Notes: generated by a model not told the origin, from the sequence alone. A stretch of 64,000 bases of DNA from Candidatus Bathyarchaeota archaeon (GCA_026014685.1 JAOZHW010000007.1:492946-556945), one strand, 5' to 3'; positions 26,474-35,186 are shown, numbered from the stretch's first letter. Made by a program: numbers and translations.

Positions 26474-27217
26474 ATGGGAAAACGTATTCGTGTACAAAGA
26501 AGAGGGCGTGGCGGTCAAAACTTCCGCGCCTCAACGCATAAACGTGTTGCTCCAGCAAAGTATCCAGCTATTGCTCCAAAAGAATCCTTTGAAGCAGAAC
26601 TCACCGGTGTCATTGTTGATTTAGTTCATGATCCAGGAAGAGGTTCTCCGCTTTCGCTGATTGAATTTGACAACGGCTTATCCATTTACAGCATCACTCC
26701 TGAAGGCGTTTTCACTGGACAAGAAATCGTCTACGGCGGTAAAGCTCCAGCTGAAATCGGCAACATCCTGCCCTTGGGCAAGATTCCTGAAGGAACCTTA
26801 GTCTGCAACCTTGAACTTCGCCCCGGAGACGGCGGCAAAATGGCCCGCAGCTCAGGCGCATACGCCACAGTAGTCGGTCACACTCCGCAAGGCACCATGA
26901 TTCGTTTACCTTCAGGTAGAACCCGCTACATCGACGACTTCTGCTTAGCAACCGTCGGTGTAATCTCTGCTTCTGGACGCATCGAGAAACCGTTCCTCAA
27001 AGCAGGCGAAAAATATCACCTCATGAAAGCCAAAGGCCACAAGTATCCACGCACCAGCGGCCGCAAAATGGTTCCTGCAGTTCACCCATACGGTAGCAGC
27101 AAACGCAGCGCCCGCAGAACAACCACAACTTCGCACGGTGCACCTCCAGGACAGAAAGTCGGCTTGATTGCTGCTCGTGGTCCAGGTCAGAAGAAAAAAC
27201 GTGCAATCAGGGGATAA
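26474..27217 (+). CDS. rpl2: Ribosomal protein L2
   Basis: 247 aa. It begins MGKRIRVQRRGRGGQNFRAS. The C-terminal GRKMVPAVHPYGSSKRSARR is the archaeal L2 tail, with the conserved histidine near the peptidyl-transferase centre. The length fits archaeal L2. A GGAGAAAT stretch precedes the S19 start 20 bp downstream. Confidence 0.96.
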   Translation: MGKRIRVQRRGRGGQNFRASTHKRVAPAKYPAIAPKESFEAELTGVIVDLVHDPGRGSPLSLIEFDNGLSIYSITPEGVFTGQEIVYGGKAPAEIGNILPLGKIPEGTLVCNLELRPGDGGKMARSSGAYATVVGHTPQGTMIRLPSGRTRYIDDFCLATVGVISASGRIEKPFLKAGEKYHLMKAKGHKYPRTSGRKMVPAVHPYGSSKRSARRTTTTSHGAPPGQKVGLIAARGPGQKKKRAIRG

Positions 27218-27237
27218 ATTAATAGGAGAAATGTTGT

Positions 27238-27639
27238 ATGCCAAAAGAATTTAGCTACCGTGGACACAGCCTCGAAAGCCTTTCAGCTATGTCTATGGAC
27301 GAATTCATTAATCTGCTTCCATCACGCCAACGTAGAAGCCTTCAGCGCGGTTTAACCGCTGAGCAACGTATACTGCTAGAGAAGCTTCGCACTGCTAAAG
27401 AAGCCAAAGGCGGCAAAGACAGCGGAATCAAAACCCACGTCCGCGACCTCATCGTGCTGCCCGAGATGGTTGGCGCAAAAATCAGCGTGCACAACGGCAA
27501 AGAATTCGTAGCCATCGACATAAAGCCTGAAATGATTGGCCACTACCTCGGCGAATTCGCCATAACCAACAAACCTGTTCGGCATGGCACGCCTGGTATC
27601 GGTGCATCACGGTCTTCGATGTATGTGCCGCTAAAGTAA
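27238..27639 (+). CDS. rps19: Ribosomal protein S19
   Basis: 133 aa. The central [20 protein letters not shown] and [20 protein letters not shown] segments are diagnostic for archaeal S19 (uS19), and an archaeal N-terminal extension is present. The usual next genes (L22, S3, L29) do not follow; the strand switches to tmk after a 302-bp gap. The ribosomal cluster is therefore broken here. Confidence 0.96.
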   Translation: MPKEFSYRGHSLESLSAMSMDEFINLLPSRQRRSLQRGLTAEQRILLEKLRTAKEAKGGKDSGIKTHVRDLIVLPEMVGAKISVHNGKEFVAIDIKPEMIGHYLGEFAITNKPVRHGTPGIGASRSSMYVPLK

Positions 27640-27941
27640 ACCGTTTTTTCTTCTCTTTTCTATTTTCTTGTTTTTGATACTGCAGAAAACCCTCTATGCA
27701 CAACAACTACCGGCGGCTTGGGGTTTGGCGTCTGTTTCTGGTTTGGCTGTTTTTGGGGGTTGTTAGCTGGTTGTGGCAGCTTCCGCAGGCAGATCGACAT
27801 GGGGGTTTTTGGCTAAGTCGACTCGATAAGGCTGAACCACAATTTCAACCTACAATTCACAAAACAAACAAGCAACATACAAACCACGCGACGTCTCAGC
27901 GTCTACCTCCCCTCCCTTATATAAAGAACAAACCAGTTTTG
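27640..27941. other. 302-bp convergent intergenic region after S19
   Basis: It starts with a T-rich run just after the S19 stop (TTTTTTCTTCTCTTTTCTATTTTC), the kind of pyrimidine-rich tract that ends archaeal transcripts. The right end carries copy C of the dispersed repeat. A 139-codon open frame crosses it but has no coding character. No RNA gene is evident. Confidence 0.5.
27885..27926 (-). repeat. Dispersed 42-bp repeat, copy C
   Basis: On the minus strand it starts CTTTATATAAGGGAGGGG and ends GAGACGTCGCGTG, with a diverged middle. It matches copy B at 34 of 42 positions, with identical first 18 bases and nearly identical last 13. It sits between convergent gene ends. Confidence 0.75.
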
Positions 27942-28559
27942 TTATGGGTTGAACTTTTGAGCTGTCCCAAGCAACTCCTTAACCTTAACATACAACTCTT
28001 CAGCCACGGCTTGTTTGTCTCTGTCACCGTCTACTCGAACCAACTCGCCTTTTTCGACGTATTTGAGGTAGACTTCGCGGACTTTCTGCTGCGTCTCAAG
28101 CGTCTCCATAACTGACCGCTTACGCTGCAGTCTTTCAATCACCTTCTCAGGCGGCACATCAATAAAGACGCAAAAATCAGGTTGCAGGGCTCTGGCGTTT
28201 ATGGTTTTTATCCAGTCCAAACTCAACCCTGCACTCCCCTGATACGCCAGCGACGAGTAAACGTAGCGGTCGCAGATGACCAGTTTGCCTTGGTCTAGGG
28301 CGGGTTTGAGTTCGGTTTGCATGTGTTCGATGCGGTCGGCTGCGAAGAGGAGGGCTTCAGCTTCGGTTGGGAGACGAGTTTGCTCGTAGAGGCAGCATTC
28401 ACGGATGAACGTGCCGATTTTGCCCCTGCTGGGTTCAGCTGTGAGCAAAACATCGTAGCTTTTAGAGAGCTTTTCTGCTATGAGTGTGGCTTGGGTGGTT
28501 TTTCCGCTGCCGTCTAAGCCTTCGATGACTATGAAAACGCCCTTCTTAACCATACACAT
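27942..28559 (-). CDS. tmk: Thymidylate kinase
   Basis: 205 aa. The P-loop EGLDGSGKTTQ (about 14-24), the TAEPSRGKIG segment (EP of the DRx/TMP site), and VICDRYVYSSLAYQG (DRY motif) are diagnostic. It phosphorylates dTMP to dTDP. Start ATG 28559 (MCMVKKG) or 28553. It is divergent from an HD-domain nucleotide hydrolase 74 bp away, so nucleotide-pool control may link the two. Confidence 0.93.
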   Translation of the reverse strand: MCMVKKGVFIVIEGLDGSGKTTQATLIAEKLSKSYDVLLTAEPSRGKIGTFIRECCLYEQTRLPTEAEALLFAADRIEHMQTELKPALDQGKLVICDRYVYSSLAYQGSAGLSLDWIKTINARALQPDFCVFIDVPPEKVIERLQRKRSVMETLETQQKVREVYLKYVEKGELVRVDGDRDKQAVAEELYVKVKELLGTAQKFNP

Positions 28560-28633
28560 CGACCCTGCGTTTTTTAGCGTTACACATTATAGGGAGCTAC
28601 ATAAATAATAACTCTATCAACGAGGCGACACTT

Positions 28634-29914
28634 GTGCCAAAAGCTTACTGGGGAGAAATCAAAGATCCAGTTCACGGCTACGTATACATAACCGAGCAAG
28701 AAAAGAAAATAATCGACACCTACCCCATGCAGCGACTGCGCAGGCTTCGCCAACTTGCAGGTTCCGAGTACGTTTACCCCGGAGCCAACCACACCCGCTT
28801 CGAACACAGCTTAGGCGTTATGTTTCTTTCAGGGCAGGTTCTGGTGAACCCCAACATTTCAAAAGTGGTCAGCGACGAGGAAGTGGATATGTGTCGCATC
28901 TCTGCGCTTCTGCACGACTGTGGACATGGCCCGTTCTCGCACGTCTTTGAGCACCTTTTAATCAAGGATTTGGAGAAAACCCACGAAGACATAACCTCGT
29001 GGATTATCGAGAAAAGCGAAGTCGCCGATCACCTCTCCAAGATGGGTTACAGCCCCAAGGAAGTTGGCGGGTTGGCGGTTGGTAAATTGCACAAAAAGAA
29101 CCGCGCGTTCCTTGACCAAATCATCAGTAGCGCCGTAGACGTAGACAAGCAGGACTTTATCGTCCGAGACACCTACCACACAGGCGCCGAATACGGCTTC
29201 ATAGATGTTTACCGCCTCATCCATGCCCTTGATTTGCTGGGGGAAAACTTGGCAGTCGAATTAGGCGCCCTCTCTGCGCTTGAAGCCTTCGTTATCGCCC
29301 GCATTGAATCCTTCAAAAGCATCTACTTCCATCGTGTCGGACGGGCAGCGCAGATTATGTTTGCCACAGCTATGGATAAAGCCAACAGTGAACTGGGCTT
29401 AACCGCCTTCAAAACCCCTGAAGAGTACCTTGCGTTGGATGATTATACGGTTTGGTCGGCGCTCAAGAAATGCAAGGCATCCAACAAAATCATAAGCGAC
29501 CTAGAAAACAGGCGGATGCTCAAATGCGCTTATGAGCGGACGTTTTACGAGAAAGACGCCATGATCTCTAACCTGTTTGGGCAAGAGTCGTACCGTAACC
29601 AAGTCCGCGGGGAAATCGCTAAGGCGGCAGGCGTAGAATTCGACTCGGTTATAATCGACGTACCCACGGTGCCTTCAGTGCCCTATCACCACGCCGTTCT
29701 CATGGAATCCACAGAAATCCCCGTGTTCACTCGCAGCCCCGCAGGCGAAAAGAAACTCCAACGCTTAAGCGAAAGCTCCAAGATTTTCGAAACCCTCAAA
29801 GGCTTCATGAACATCCTGCGTGTCTACACTGACCAAGCCAACCGCGCCAAAGTTGAGAAAGCCACCGCGAAGGTTTTGGGCAAGATTCCTTCTTCTGCAA
29901 AAATCTCCTTTTAG
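28634..29914 (+). CDS. HD-domain phosphohydrolase (SAMHD1/dGTPase-like)
   Basis: 426 aa from GTG 28634. The N-terminal WGEIKDPVHGYVYI, then QRLRRLRQLAG and ANHTRFEHSLGVMFL (His), followed by LLHDCGHGPFSH (HD motif), define the SAMHD1/YwfO-like HD superfamily. A later DVDKQDFIVRDTYHTG completes the metal site. Members hydrolyse dNTPs or related phosphoesters. The divergent thymidylate kinase neighbour supports a role in the dNTP pool, which is inference. A TACATAAATAATAA promoter-like stretch lies at 28599-28612. Confidence 0.88.
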   Translation: MPKAYWGEIKDPVHGYVYITEQEKKIIDTYPMQRLRRLRQLAGSEYVYPGANHTRFEHSLGVMFLSGQVLVNPNISKVVSDEEVDMCRISALLHDCGHGPFSHVFEHLLIKDLEKTHEDITSWIIEKSEVADHLSKMGYSPKEVGGLAVGKLHKKNRAFLDQIISSAVDVDKQDFIVRDTYHTGAEYGFIDVYRLIHALDLLGENLAVELGALSALEAFVIARIESFKSIYFHRVGRAAQIMFATAMDKANSELGLTAFKTPEEYLALDDYTVWSALKKCKASNKIISDLENRRMLKCAYERTFYEKDAMISNLFGQESYRNQVRGEIAKAAGVEFDSVIIDVPTVPSVPYHHAVLMESTEIPVFTRSPAGEKKLQRLSESSKIFETLKGFMNILRVYTDQANRAKVEKATAKVLGKIPSSAKISF

Positions 29915-29992
29915 CTCCCGTTATGCTGTTTCTTAAATACTAGTCCTTGCTTAGGACAATACAAACAGAGTTGTGTTGCGGAGCGAAAACAG

Positions 29993-30529
29993 ATGTCTAA
30001 CCAGCCCAGTCCAGATGACCGAAAGATAATCAGCGTCAAAATTAAGCGGAAACCCGACCCACCAGCTGAGGAACCTGTGCTGCTTTACTCTAAGCAGGAG
30101 ATTCGCAGGTTTGTGTCGGAATTTGTTTCCTCATGGATAAGGGGCGACCTCATCATCCGTTTCCCAACCGCGGCTGAGTTGGCGAAAAAGACGCCTCTTA
30201 ACATCGCTTTCCCAAATGACCCCTCCGTTAGCGCGGAACTTAAAATCAAAGAACACTATGTGGATTTGCTCTCCGTTGTGGCGGGGATTAAGCCTGCTTC
30301 GGCGGCTGAGCAGGAGAAAGCCATTGAAGAAGTCTTCAAGATGCTGCTTATGTTCCGAAGCGCCAACCGCATCGAAGGCAAAATACTCTCCAACGACCTC
30401 GAAAAGCGGATTGAGAAACTCGAAGAAACCACCAAAAACCAAGCTAAACTTGTGGACCAAATAACGGGCTTCCTCTTTACCCCCAAACCCAACGCTAAGA
30501 AAGGCAAACAGAAGAAGCTTGACAGCTAA
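29993..30529 (+). CDS. Uncharacterised coiled-coil-ended cytosolic protein
   Basis: 178 aa, ATG 29993. It has a charged N-terminus, a helical middle (YSKQEIRRFVSEFVSSWIRG, then EEVFKMLLMFRSANRIEGKI) and a C-terminal coiled coil (LEKRIEKLEETTKNQAKLVD) ending in a lysine-rich tail. No membrane segment is seen. I recognise no family. The composition matches flanking genes, so it is probably a native lineage gene. Confidence 0.6.
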   Translation: MSNQPSPDDRKIISVKIKRKPDPPAEEPVLLYSKQEIRRFVSEFVSSWIRGDLIIRFPTAAELAKKTPLNIAFPNDPSVSAELKIKEHYVDLLSVVAGIKPASAAEQEKAIEEVFKMLLMFRSANRIEGKILSNDLEKRIEKLEETTKNQAKLVDQITGFLFTPKPNAKKGKQKKLDS

Positions 30530-30601
30530 AACGGTGCGTCTGGAAGGGTAAGGTTTATTCGAGGGAAATTGTATTCTGAGTGTGCTTTCGGACTAAGGTG
30601 C

Positions 30602-30676
30602 GCTCCGGTAGTATAGTCCGGCCAAGTATACCGGCCTTTCGAGTCGGTGACCCGGGTCCAAATCCCGGCCGGAGCA
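30602..30676 (+). tRNA. tRNA-Glu (UUC)
   Basis: Acceptor stem GCTCCGG (30602-30608) pairs perfectly with CCGGAGC (30669-30675), with discriminator A at 30676. The anticodon stem CCGGC/GTCGG encloses the loop CTTTCGA with anticodon TTC (30638-30640). The T arm is CCGGG-TCCAAAT-CCCGG. The D loop contains AGTCCGGCCAA, as in archaeal tRNA-Glu. CCA is not encoded and no intron is present. An AT-rich GTATTCTGAGTG lies about 30 bases upstream, but no strong TATA box is evident. Confidence 0.95.
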
Positions 30677-30683
30677 CTACAAC

Positions 30684-30887
30684 TTATACCAATTCTTCTA
30701 CTGGCGCATGTGCTGTGAATAGGTGCATGTTCAGCTGTGTTGGGCTCCTGAAGGTTTTGCCGCAGACTTCGCACACTAACTCGCGGGGTAGGCGGTCGTA
30801 GATTTCTTGGCTGAAGGGAGGCTTAGAGGGTTGGTGGAAGGATTCCTCGCTTGAAGAAACAGTAGAACTCAAGTTTGGACACCTCAA
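30684..30887 (-). CDS. Small single C2H2 zinc-finger protein
   Basis: 67 aa if started at TTG 30887; TTG 30872 gives 62 aa. CEVCGKTFRSPTQLNMHLF followed by TAH is a perfect C2H2 finger (C-x2-C-x12-H-x4-H). A TATA-like ACTTTAAAAAC centred near 30911 places transcription start at about 30886, so a leaderless mRNA starting at TTG 30887 is plausible. A much longer frame extends upstream but loses coding character and overlaps the next gene. Small archaeal C2H2 proteins are usually taken as DNA- or RNA-binding. Confidence 0.6.
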   Translation of the reverse strand: MRCPNLSSTVSSSEESFHQPSKPPFSQEIYDRLPRELVCEVCGKTFRSPTQLNMHLFTAHAPVEELV

Positions 30888-30964
30888 GAAATAGCGGGGT
30901 TGCTTTGTTTTTAAAGTTGTGTGGTTGCGCGTTGGCAGCAACAAAAACGAAAAAAGGGAAGGGT

Positions 30965-31624
30965 TTAGGCTGGGGGTTGTTGTTTTCCGCAGTGGGGGCA
31001 GAAGGTTGCGTTTTGGTCGACTGGGGCGCCGCAGTAGGGGCAGTAGCGTGAAGCTGTGCTTGAACTGGATGGAGGCGGGTAACCGTACTGTTGCTGAGGT
31101 TGGGCGGGTGCTAATTTCATTGAGAAGAAGGCGAGTGCAGCGATTAACCATGCAATCCAAATAAGTACCAAACCTACGAGGATTAAGGTTAGGATTGCAC
31201 CCCAAAACAGCAGGGTTCCTGCGGTTCGGAAGTTGCTTTCACCTGAACGTTCCGCTAAGGTGTTGAATGCTTTTCTAAAGTTCATCGCCATAAGCAGGTA
31301 GAATATGAATGCAATGATCAGTAACACGATGAAGAAGATTATGCCGCCGATTAATGCAAAGGCACCAAGCACTGGAGTGGTGATTAGTCCGCCTAGTAAG
31401 TTTAGCAGGGAAAACGCGGAGACAGCGATTATGCCGATGACGCCGAAGATTACGCCTTTGAGTGCGCTTCGGTAGATGCTTTCGTCGCGGTAGTATTCGG
31501 ATAAGCCTTTCATGCCGATTAAGAGGAGAATTATACCGATTATTCCTAGAGCTGGAACGAAGCTAAGGAACAGCAGTAGGGCACCGATTGCAGCTAACGT
31601 TTTGTTTGACTCAACATTGCTCAA
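30965..31624 (-). CDS. DUF996-type membrane protein with C-terminal zinc ribbon
   Basis: 219 aa from TTG 31624 (LSNVESNKTLAAIGALLLFL); a longer frame to 31684 is possible. It has about five hydrophobic membrane helices. A Gln/Pro/Ser-rich linker and a zinc ribbon (CPYCGAPVDQNATFCPHCGK) at the end face the cytosol. DUF996 proteins with zinc ribbons are common in archaea and have no known function. The TTTTATTTTTC stretch near 31664 may be its TATA box. Confidence 0.7.
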   Translation of the reverse strand: MSNVESNKTLAAIGALLLFLSFVPALGIIGIILLLIGMKGLSEYYRDESIYRSALKGVIFGVIGIIAVSAFSLLNLLGGLITTPVLGAFALIGGIIFFIVLLIIAFIFYLLMAMNFRKAFNTLAERSGESNFRTAGTLLFWGAILTLILVGLVLIWIAWLIAALAFFSMKLAPAQPQQQYGYPPPSSSSTASRYCPYCGAPVDQNATFCPHCGKQQPPA

Positions 31625-31771
31625 ATTTAGAATCCTCAACTGATGGCTATGTTTCGAAAAATAAAAGCTTTTGCAGCCAGACACCGCTAACTATATTCAA
31701 TGAAGATTTGACGGCTTAGCTCAACAGTAAAATAGATGCCCAACATTGAAACTTCCAGGAGCACAACCAAA

Positions 31772-33304
31772 ATGTCAGATACAACTCAATCGGCTTACAG
31801 GGAACTTTTAAGCAAATACAAAGATGCCATGGTCCTCTCCACCGCCCAAGGCGTTCTGCACTGGGACATGGAAACCATGATGCCGCCCAAAGCCGTTGAG
31901 CAACGCAGCGAACAACTCGCCCTGATGAGTCGCTTGCACCACAAACTAAGCACCGATCCCCAAATCCAAACCCTTCTAACCTCGATACAAGCCAGCCCAC
32001 AGTACCCGCGAATGGGGCAGGTGGAGAAGCGTAACCTCTACCTCATCGAAAAAAGTTACCGTGAACAGACGGCTTTGCCTGAAAAGCTGGTGGGGGAACT
32101 GGCCATGCAGGAAGCCATAACCGTGAATGCTTGGAAGAAGGCCAAAGCCAAAAAAGACTTCGCGCTCTACAAAGCTGACCTCAAAAAACTCTTCGAACTC
32201 AGCAAGCAAGCCGCGGAAATCCTCATGAAGGTCAAGGAGACTAAGACGCCGTATGAGGCGTTGATTGACAATTTTGAGCCTAAAATGTCCGCCCAAGCCA
32301 TCAGCACCACTTTTAGGGAGCTTTTGGCGGGTTTGAAGCCGCTTATCGCCAAAATCGAGGCTTGCCAGACTAAGCCTTCCTCCCAAGTTACCTCGCAGCC
32401 TGTGCCTGTGGAGTCGCAGCGGGTTATCGCTCAACTCATAACCCAAACACTCGGCTACGACACTGCTTCAGCTATGGCATGTGGTAGAGTAGACGAAACC
32501 GAGCACCCTTTCACTTCAGGCTGCTACGACGACGTCCGCATAACCACCCACTACCACCTAAATAACTACACCAGCTCCATCTTTTCTGTTCTCCACGAAA
32601 CAGGACACGCCATATACGAACACAACATTAACCCTGAATGGAAGTATCAGCCCGTCGGGGCCCCCTGCTCTTATGGCATACACGAATCCCAATCACGTTT
32701 CTACGAGAACATCGTGGGGCGCTCCCGAGAGTTCTGGATGAGTTTTCTGCCGCAGGTGAAGGTGGCGGCTCCTGTTTTGGCGGGCGTGGGCTTAGACGAG
32801 TTTGTTAGAGCAGTTAACAGGGTGGAACGCTCCAAGATACGCATCGAAGCCGACGAAGTCACCTACAGCATCCACATTATCATCCGCTTCGAGTTGGAGC
32901 GGGACCTCTTCGCAGGCAAAATCGACATCGACGAGTTGCCTTCTGCTTGGAACCAGAAATACCGCGATTACCTCGGCGTGGAAGTGAAAGACGACGCGGA
33001 AGGTGTGATGCAGGATACGCATTGGGCCAGCGGTCTCTATGGATACTTCCCCAGCTACGCGTTGGGCAACATCTATGATGGTCAAATCGTCGCCGCAATA
33101 GAGCGGGCGCTACCAGAGTGGCGTACCCAGTTGTCGCAGGGGAATCTTGAAAACATAAACCGCTGGCTCAAAGACAACATCCACAGCCGAGGCGACCTCT
33201 ACGACCCAGAAGAACTAATCAAACAAGCAACAGGAACCACACTGAACGCAAATGCATTCCTCGCCTACCTCAACGAAAAATACAGCGACCTCTATGAATT
33301 CTGA
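31772..33304 (+). CDS. Carboxypeptidase Taq (M32 metallopeptidase)
   Basis: 510 aa from ATG 31772, chosen because AGGAG lies at 31757-31761; an ATG at 31736 is in frame. The M32 zinc motif HETGH (in VLHETGHAIYEHNI) is followed by the family's HESQSRFYENIVGRS, which supplies the third ligand Glu. The DTHWASGLYGYFPSYALGN segment is also diagnostic. It removes C-terminal residues from peptides in the cytosol. The 3' end overlaps a convergent small membrane gene by 13 bases. Confidence 0.93.
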   Translation: MSDTTQSAYRELLSKYKDAMVLSTAQGVLHWDMETMMPPKAVEQRSEQLALMSRLHHKLSTDPQIQTLLTSIQASPQYPRMGQVEKRNLYLIEKSYREQTALPEKLVGELAMQEAITVNAWKKAKAKKDFALYKADLKKLFELSKQAAEILMKVKETKTPYEALIDNFEPKMSAQAISTTFRELLAGLKPLIAKIEACQTKPSSQVTSQPVPVESQRVIAQLITQTLGYDTASAMACGRVDETEHPFTSGCYDDVRITTHYHLNNYTSSIFSVLHETGHAIYEHNINPEWKYQPVGAPCSYGIHESQSRFYENIVGRSREFWMSFLPQVKVAAPVLAGVGLDEFVRAVNRVERSKIRIEADEVTYSIHIIIRFELERDLFAGKIDIDELPSAWNQKYRDYLGVEVKDDAEGVMQDTHWASGLYGYFPSYALGNIYDGQIVAAIERALPEWRTQLSQGNLENINRWLKDNIHSRGDLYDPEELIKQATGTTLNANAFLAYLNEKYSDLYEF

Positions 33305-33540
33305 GTAACTTGAGGCGGTTGTGGGGTTTCAGTGGCGGGTTTCTTTTTGAGTTCTTTGTAAATATAGAGAACCAAATAGACTGCGACTGAACCGATGAAG
33401 AGGTATATGCCTGCGTAGCCGACGAGGGCGTTGTAGGTGTTGGCTCCGATTAAGAAAAGCACAAACCCAAAAATGAATAGACCCAGTAGCGACCAGTCAG
33501 TCCACGACATCAGTTTTCCCCGTTTGGTTGGAGCATTCAA
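33292..33540 (-). CDS. Small two-helix membrane protein
   Basis: 82 aa from ATG 33540 (or ATG 33510, MSWTDWSLLG). Two hydrophobic helices (SLLGLFIFGFVLFLIGANTY and YAGIYLFIGSVAVYLVLYIY) are joined by a very short loop. A lysine-rich cytosolic tail follows (KELKKKPATETPQPPQVTQN). No family recognised. It is divergent from the Fae-Hps gene, with strong palindromes between them. Confidence 0.6.
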   Translation of the reverse strand: MNAPTKRGKLMSWTDWSLLGLFIFGFVLFLIGANTYNALVGYAGIYLFIGSVAVYLVLYIYKELKKKPATETPQPPQVTQNS

Positions 33541-33602
33541 TGATGCCTTGGGGATATAAAGATTTACAGGGCAGCCGCCGCACCCACAGGAGGCTAAATC
33601 GG

Positions 33603-33709
33603 CAGTTTAGGCCTAAACTGTCCTTCGCCACCTTCAATCAGGCGTCGTTCATCCGACATTTTTATATAAGTAGCAGAGAAAACTCAAAATGAGGATACTC
33701 AAATGTCGG
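33603..33709 (+). promoter_or_regulatory. Promoter of the HTH-Fae-Hps gene with two large palindromic signals
   Basis: An 18-bp perfect palindrome CAGTTTAGGCCTAAACTG lies at 33603-33620. The TATA box TTTATATAAG is at 33661-33670. A separate inverted repeat, CCGACATTT (33653-33661) and AAATGTCGG (33701-33709), brackets the TATA box and overlaps the start codon at 33703. These are strong operator candidates. Because the encoded enzyme itself carries a helix-turn-helix, self-regulation is an attractive but untested idea. Confidence 0.6.
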
Positions 33710-35142
33710 GAGTAGACGTTAAAAAACCAGAAAACCGCAACGAACTAATCAAAATAGTTACTGAGGCAGCAAAAAAAGAAGTCAGCGGCAAAGGTAAACC
33801 GACAAAACCGACAATCGTCGGATCCGCAAAAGAAATGGGCATTCACAGAGACACCCTTTACTCATGGCTAAAGGAGTTTAATGTCGATTTCAAAGAAATT
33901 ATCGACAGAGTGCCGACAGTCAGTGACGACACAGACGAATACAGCGGCATCACCTACCTCATAGGGGAAGCTCTTGTCGGAGAAGGAAACGAAGTTGCCC
34001 ACGTTGACCTTATGATAGGCGACAAAACAGGCCCAGTCGGTCAAGCATTCGCCAACGGCCTAACAACGCTCTCCGCTGGGCACACTCCGCTGTTGGCAGT
34101 TATCCGTCCTAATTTGCCGCCTAAACCCCACACGCTTATCGTTCCCAAAGTCACCGTTAAAGACATGGAGGATACTGGCAAAATCTTTGGTCCTGCCCAG
34201 GCAGCAGTCGCCAAAGCCATCGCGGATTCAGCTGAGGAAGGCGTAATCCCCACAAGTAAACTCGACGACTGGGTCATCGTTTGCAGCGTCTTTATCCACC
34301 CCCAAGCCACGGATTACCGCAAAATCTACCAATACAACTACGGCGCAACCAAGATGGCCCTGCGACGTGCGCTCACGAAGTACCCGTCACTAGACAAAAT
34401 AAACTACGACAAAGACCGCGCCAAGCACCCAATCATGGGCTTCAAAGTTCCACGCCTATGGAGACCCCCCTACCTCCAAATCGCGCTTGATGCCCCCTCA
34501 CTGGAAGGCGCCAAGAAAGTCATCGAAGCCTTGCCAGGCAGCGACAGAATAATCCTTGAAGTCGGTACACCGCTTATCAAACGCTACGGCACACGCGTCA
34601 TCGGTGAACTCCGAGCTGTAGCTAAAGACAAATTCATAATCGCAGACCTCAAAACCCTTGACGTAGGGAAAGTTGAAGCAGACATCGCCTACGAGGACAC
34701 CGCAGATGCTGTTGTCGCGGCAGGTTTAGCTCCTCCAGAAACCGTCGATGCAACAGTCCAGGAAGCCAAACGCTTAGGCATCTACGCTGTTGTAGATATG
34801 CTCAATGTGGACGACGTTTTAGCTAAATTGAAGTCACTTAAAGAGTTCCCAGACATCGTCATCTTACACCGAGGCATCGACCAAGAAACAGGCAGAAGCT
34901 GTGGTTTAGAACGCATACAAATCATCCGCAAAGCGTTCCCCAACAAGAAATTCTTAATCGCAGTCGCAGGCGGCATCGTTCCCGAAACAGCCAAAGAAGC
35001 ACTCGAACTTGGCGCAGACATACTCATCGTCGGCAGATACGTTACACAGAGCAGAGATGTGGAGCGTGCAGTCCGAGAGTTCCTTGAATTGACACCTGCC
35101 ATGCGTGAAGACATCGACCTCTACAGAGTCCACACAGAATAA
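33703..35142 (+). CDS. fae-hps: Fae-Hps bifunctional enzyme with extra N-terminal helix-turn-helix
   Basis: 479 aa, about 80-90 longer than typical Fae-Hps fusions. Residues about 10-75 form a helical region with an HTH (IVGSAKEMGIHRDTLYSWLK). Residues about 83-245 are Fae (YLIGEALVGEGNEVAHVDLM; the catalytic His is H100), which condenses formaldehyde with tetrahydromethanopterin. Residues about 260-470 are 3-hexulose-6-phosphate synthase (LQIALDAPSLEGAKK, IIADLKTLDVGKVEADIAY, VAGGIVPETAKEALELGADI), which joins or releases formaldehyde and ribulose-5-phosphate. In archaea this pair commonly supplies ribose phosphate and handles formaldehyde. The HTH-Fae-Hps arrangement is unusual; the HTH call is by eye. 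Confidence 0.9.
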   Translation: MSGVDVKKPENRNELIKIVTEAAKKEVSGKGKPTKPTIVGSAKEMGIHRDTLYSWLKEFNVDFKEIIDRVPTVSDDTDEYSGITYLIGEALVGEGNEVAHVDLMIGDKTGPVGQAFANGLTTLSAGHTPLLAVIRPNLPPKPHTLIVPKVTVKDMEDTGKIFGPAQAAVAKAIADSAEEGVIPTSKLDDWVIVCSVFIHPQATDYRKIYQYNYGATKMALRRALTKYPSLDKINYDKDRAKHPIMGFKVPRLWRPPYLQIALDAPSLEGAKKVIEALPGSDRIILEVGTPLIKRYGTRVIGELRAVAKDKFIIADLKTLDVGKVEADIAYEDTADAVVAAGLAPPETVDATVQEAKRLGIYAVVDMLNVDDVLAKLKSLKEFPDIVILHRGIDQETGRSCGLERIQIIRKAFPNKKFLIAVAGGIVPETAKEALELGADILIVGRYVTQSRDVERAVREFLELTPAMREDIDLYRVHTE

Positions 35143-35186
35143 ACCAAAATTGACGAGTCAGAAGCTCGCCACACCTTTTTCTTTTT

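Noticed and set aside
27696..28115. 139-codon open frame after S19
   Set aside because: It crosses copy C of the dispersed repeat and overlaps the 3' end of tmk on the other strand; composition is not coding-like.
30684..31205. 173-codon version of the C2H2 protein
   Set aside because: The upstream 100 codons are Pro/Ser/Leu-rich noise and overlap the DUF996 gene; a promoter lies inside this stretch.
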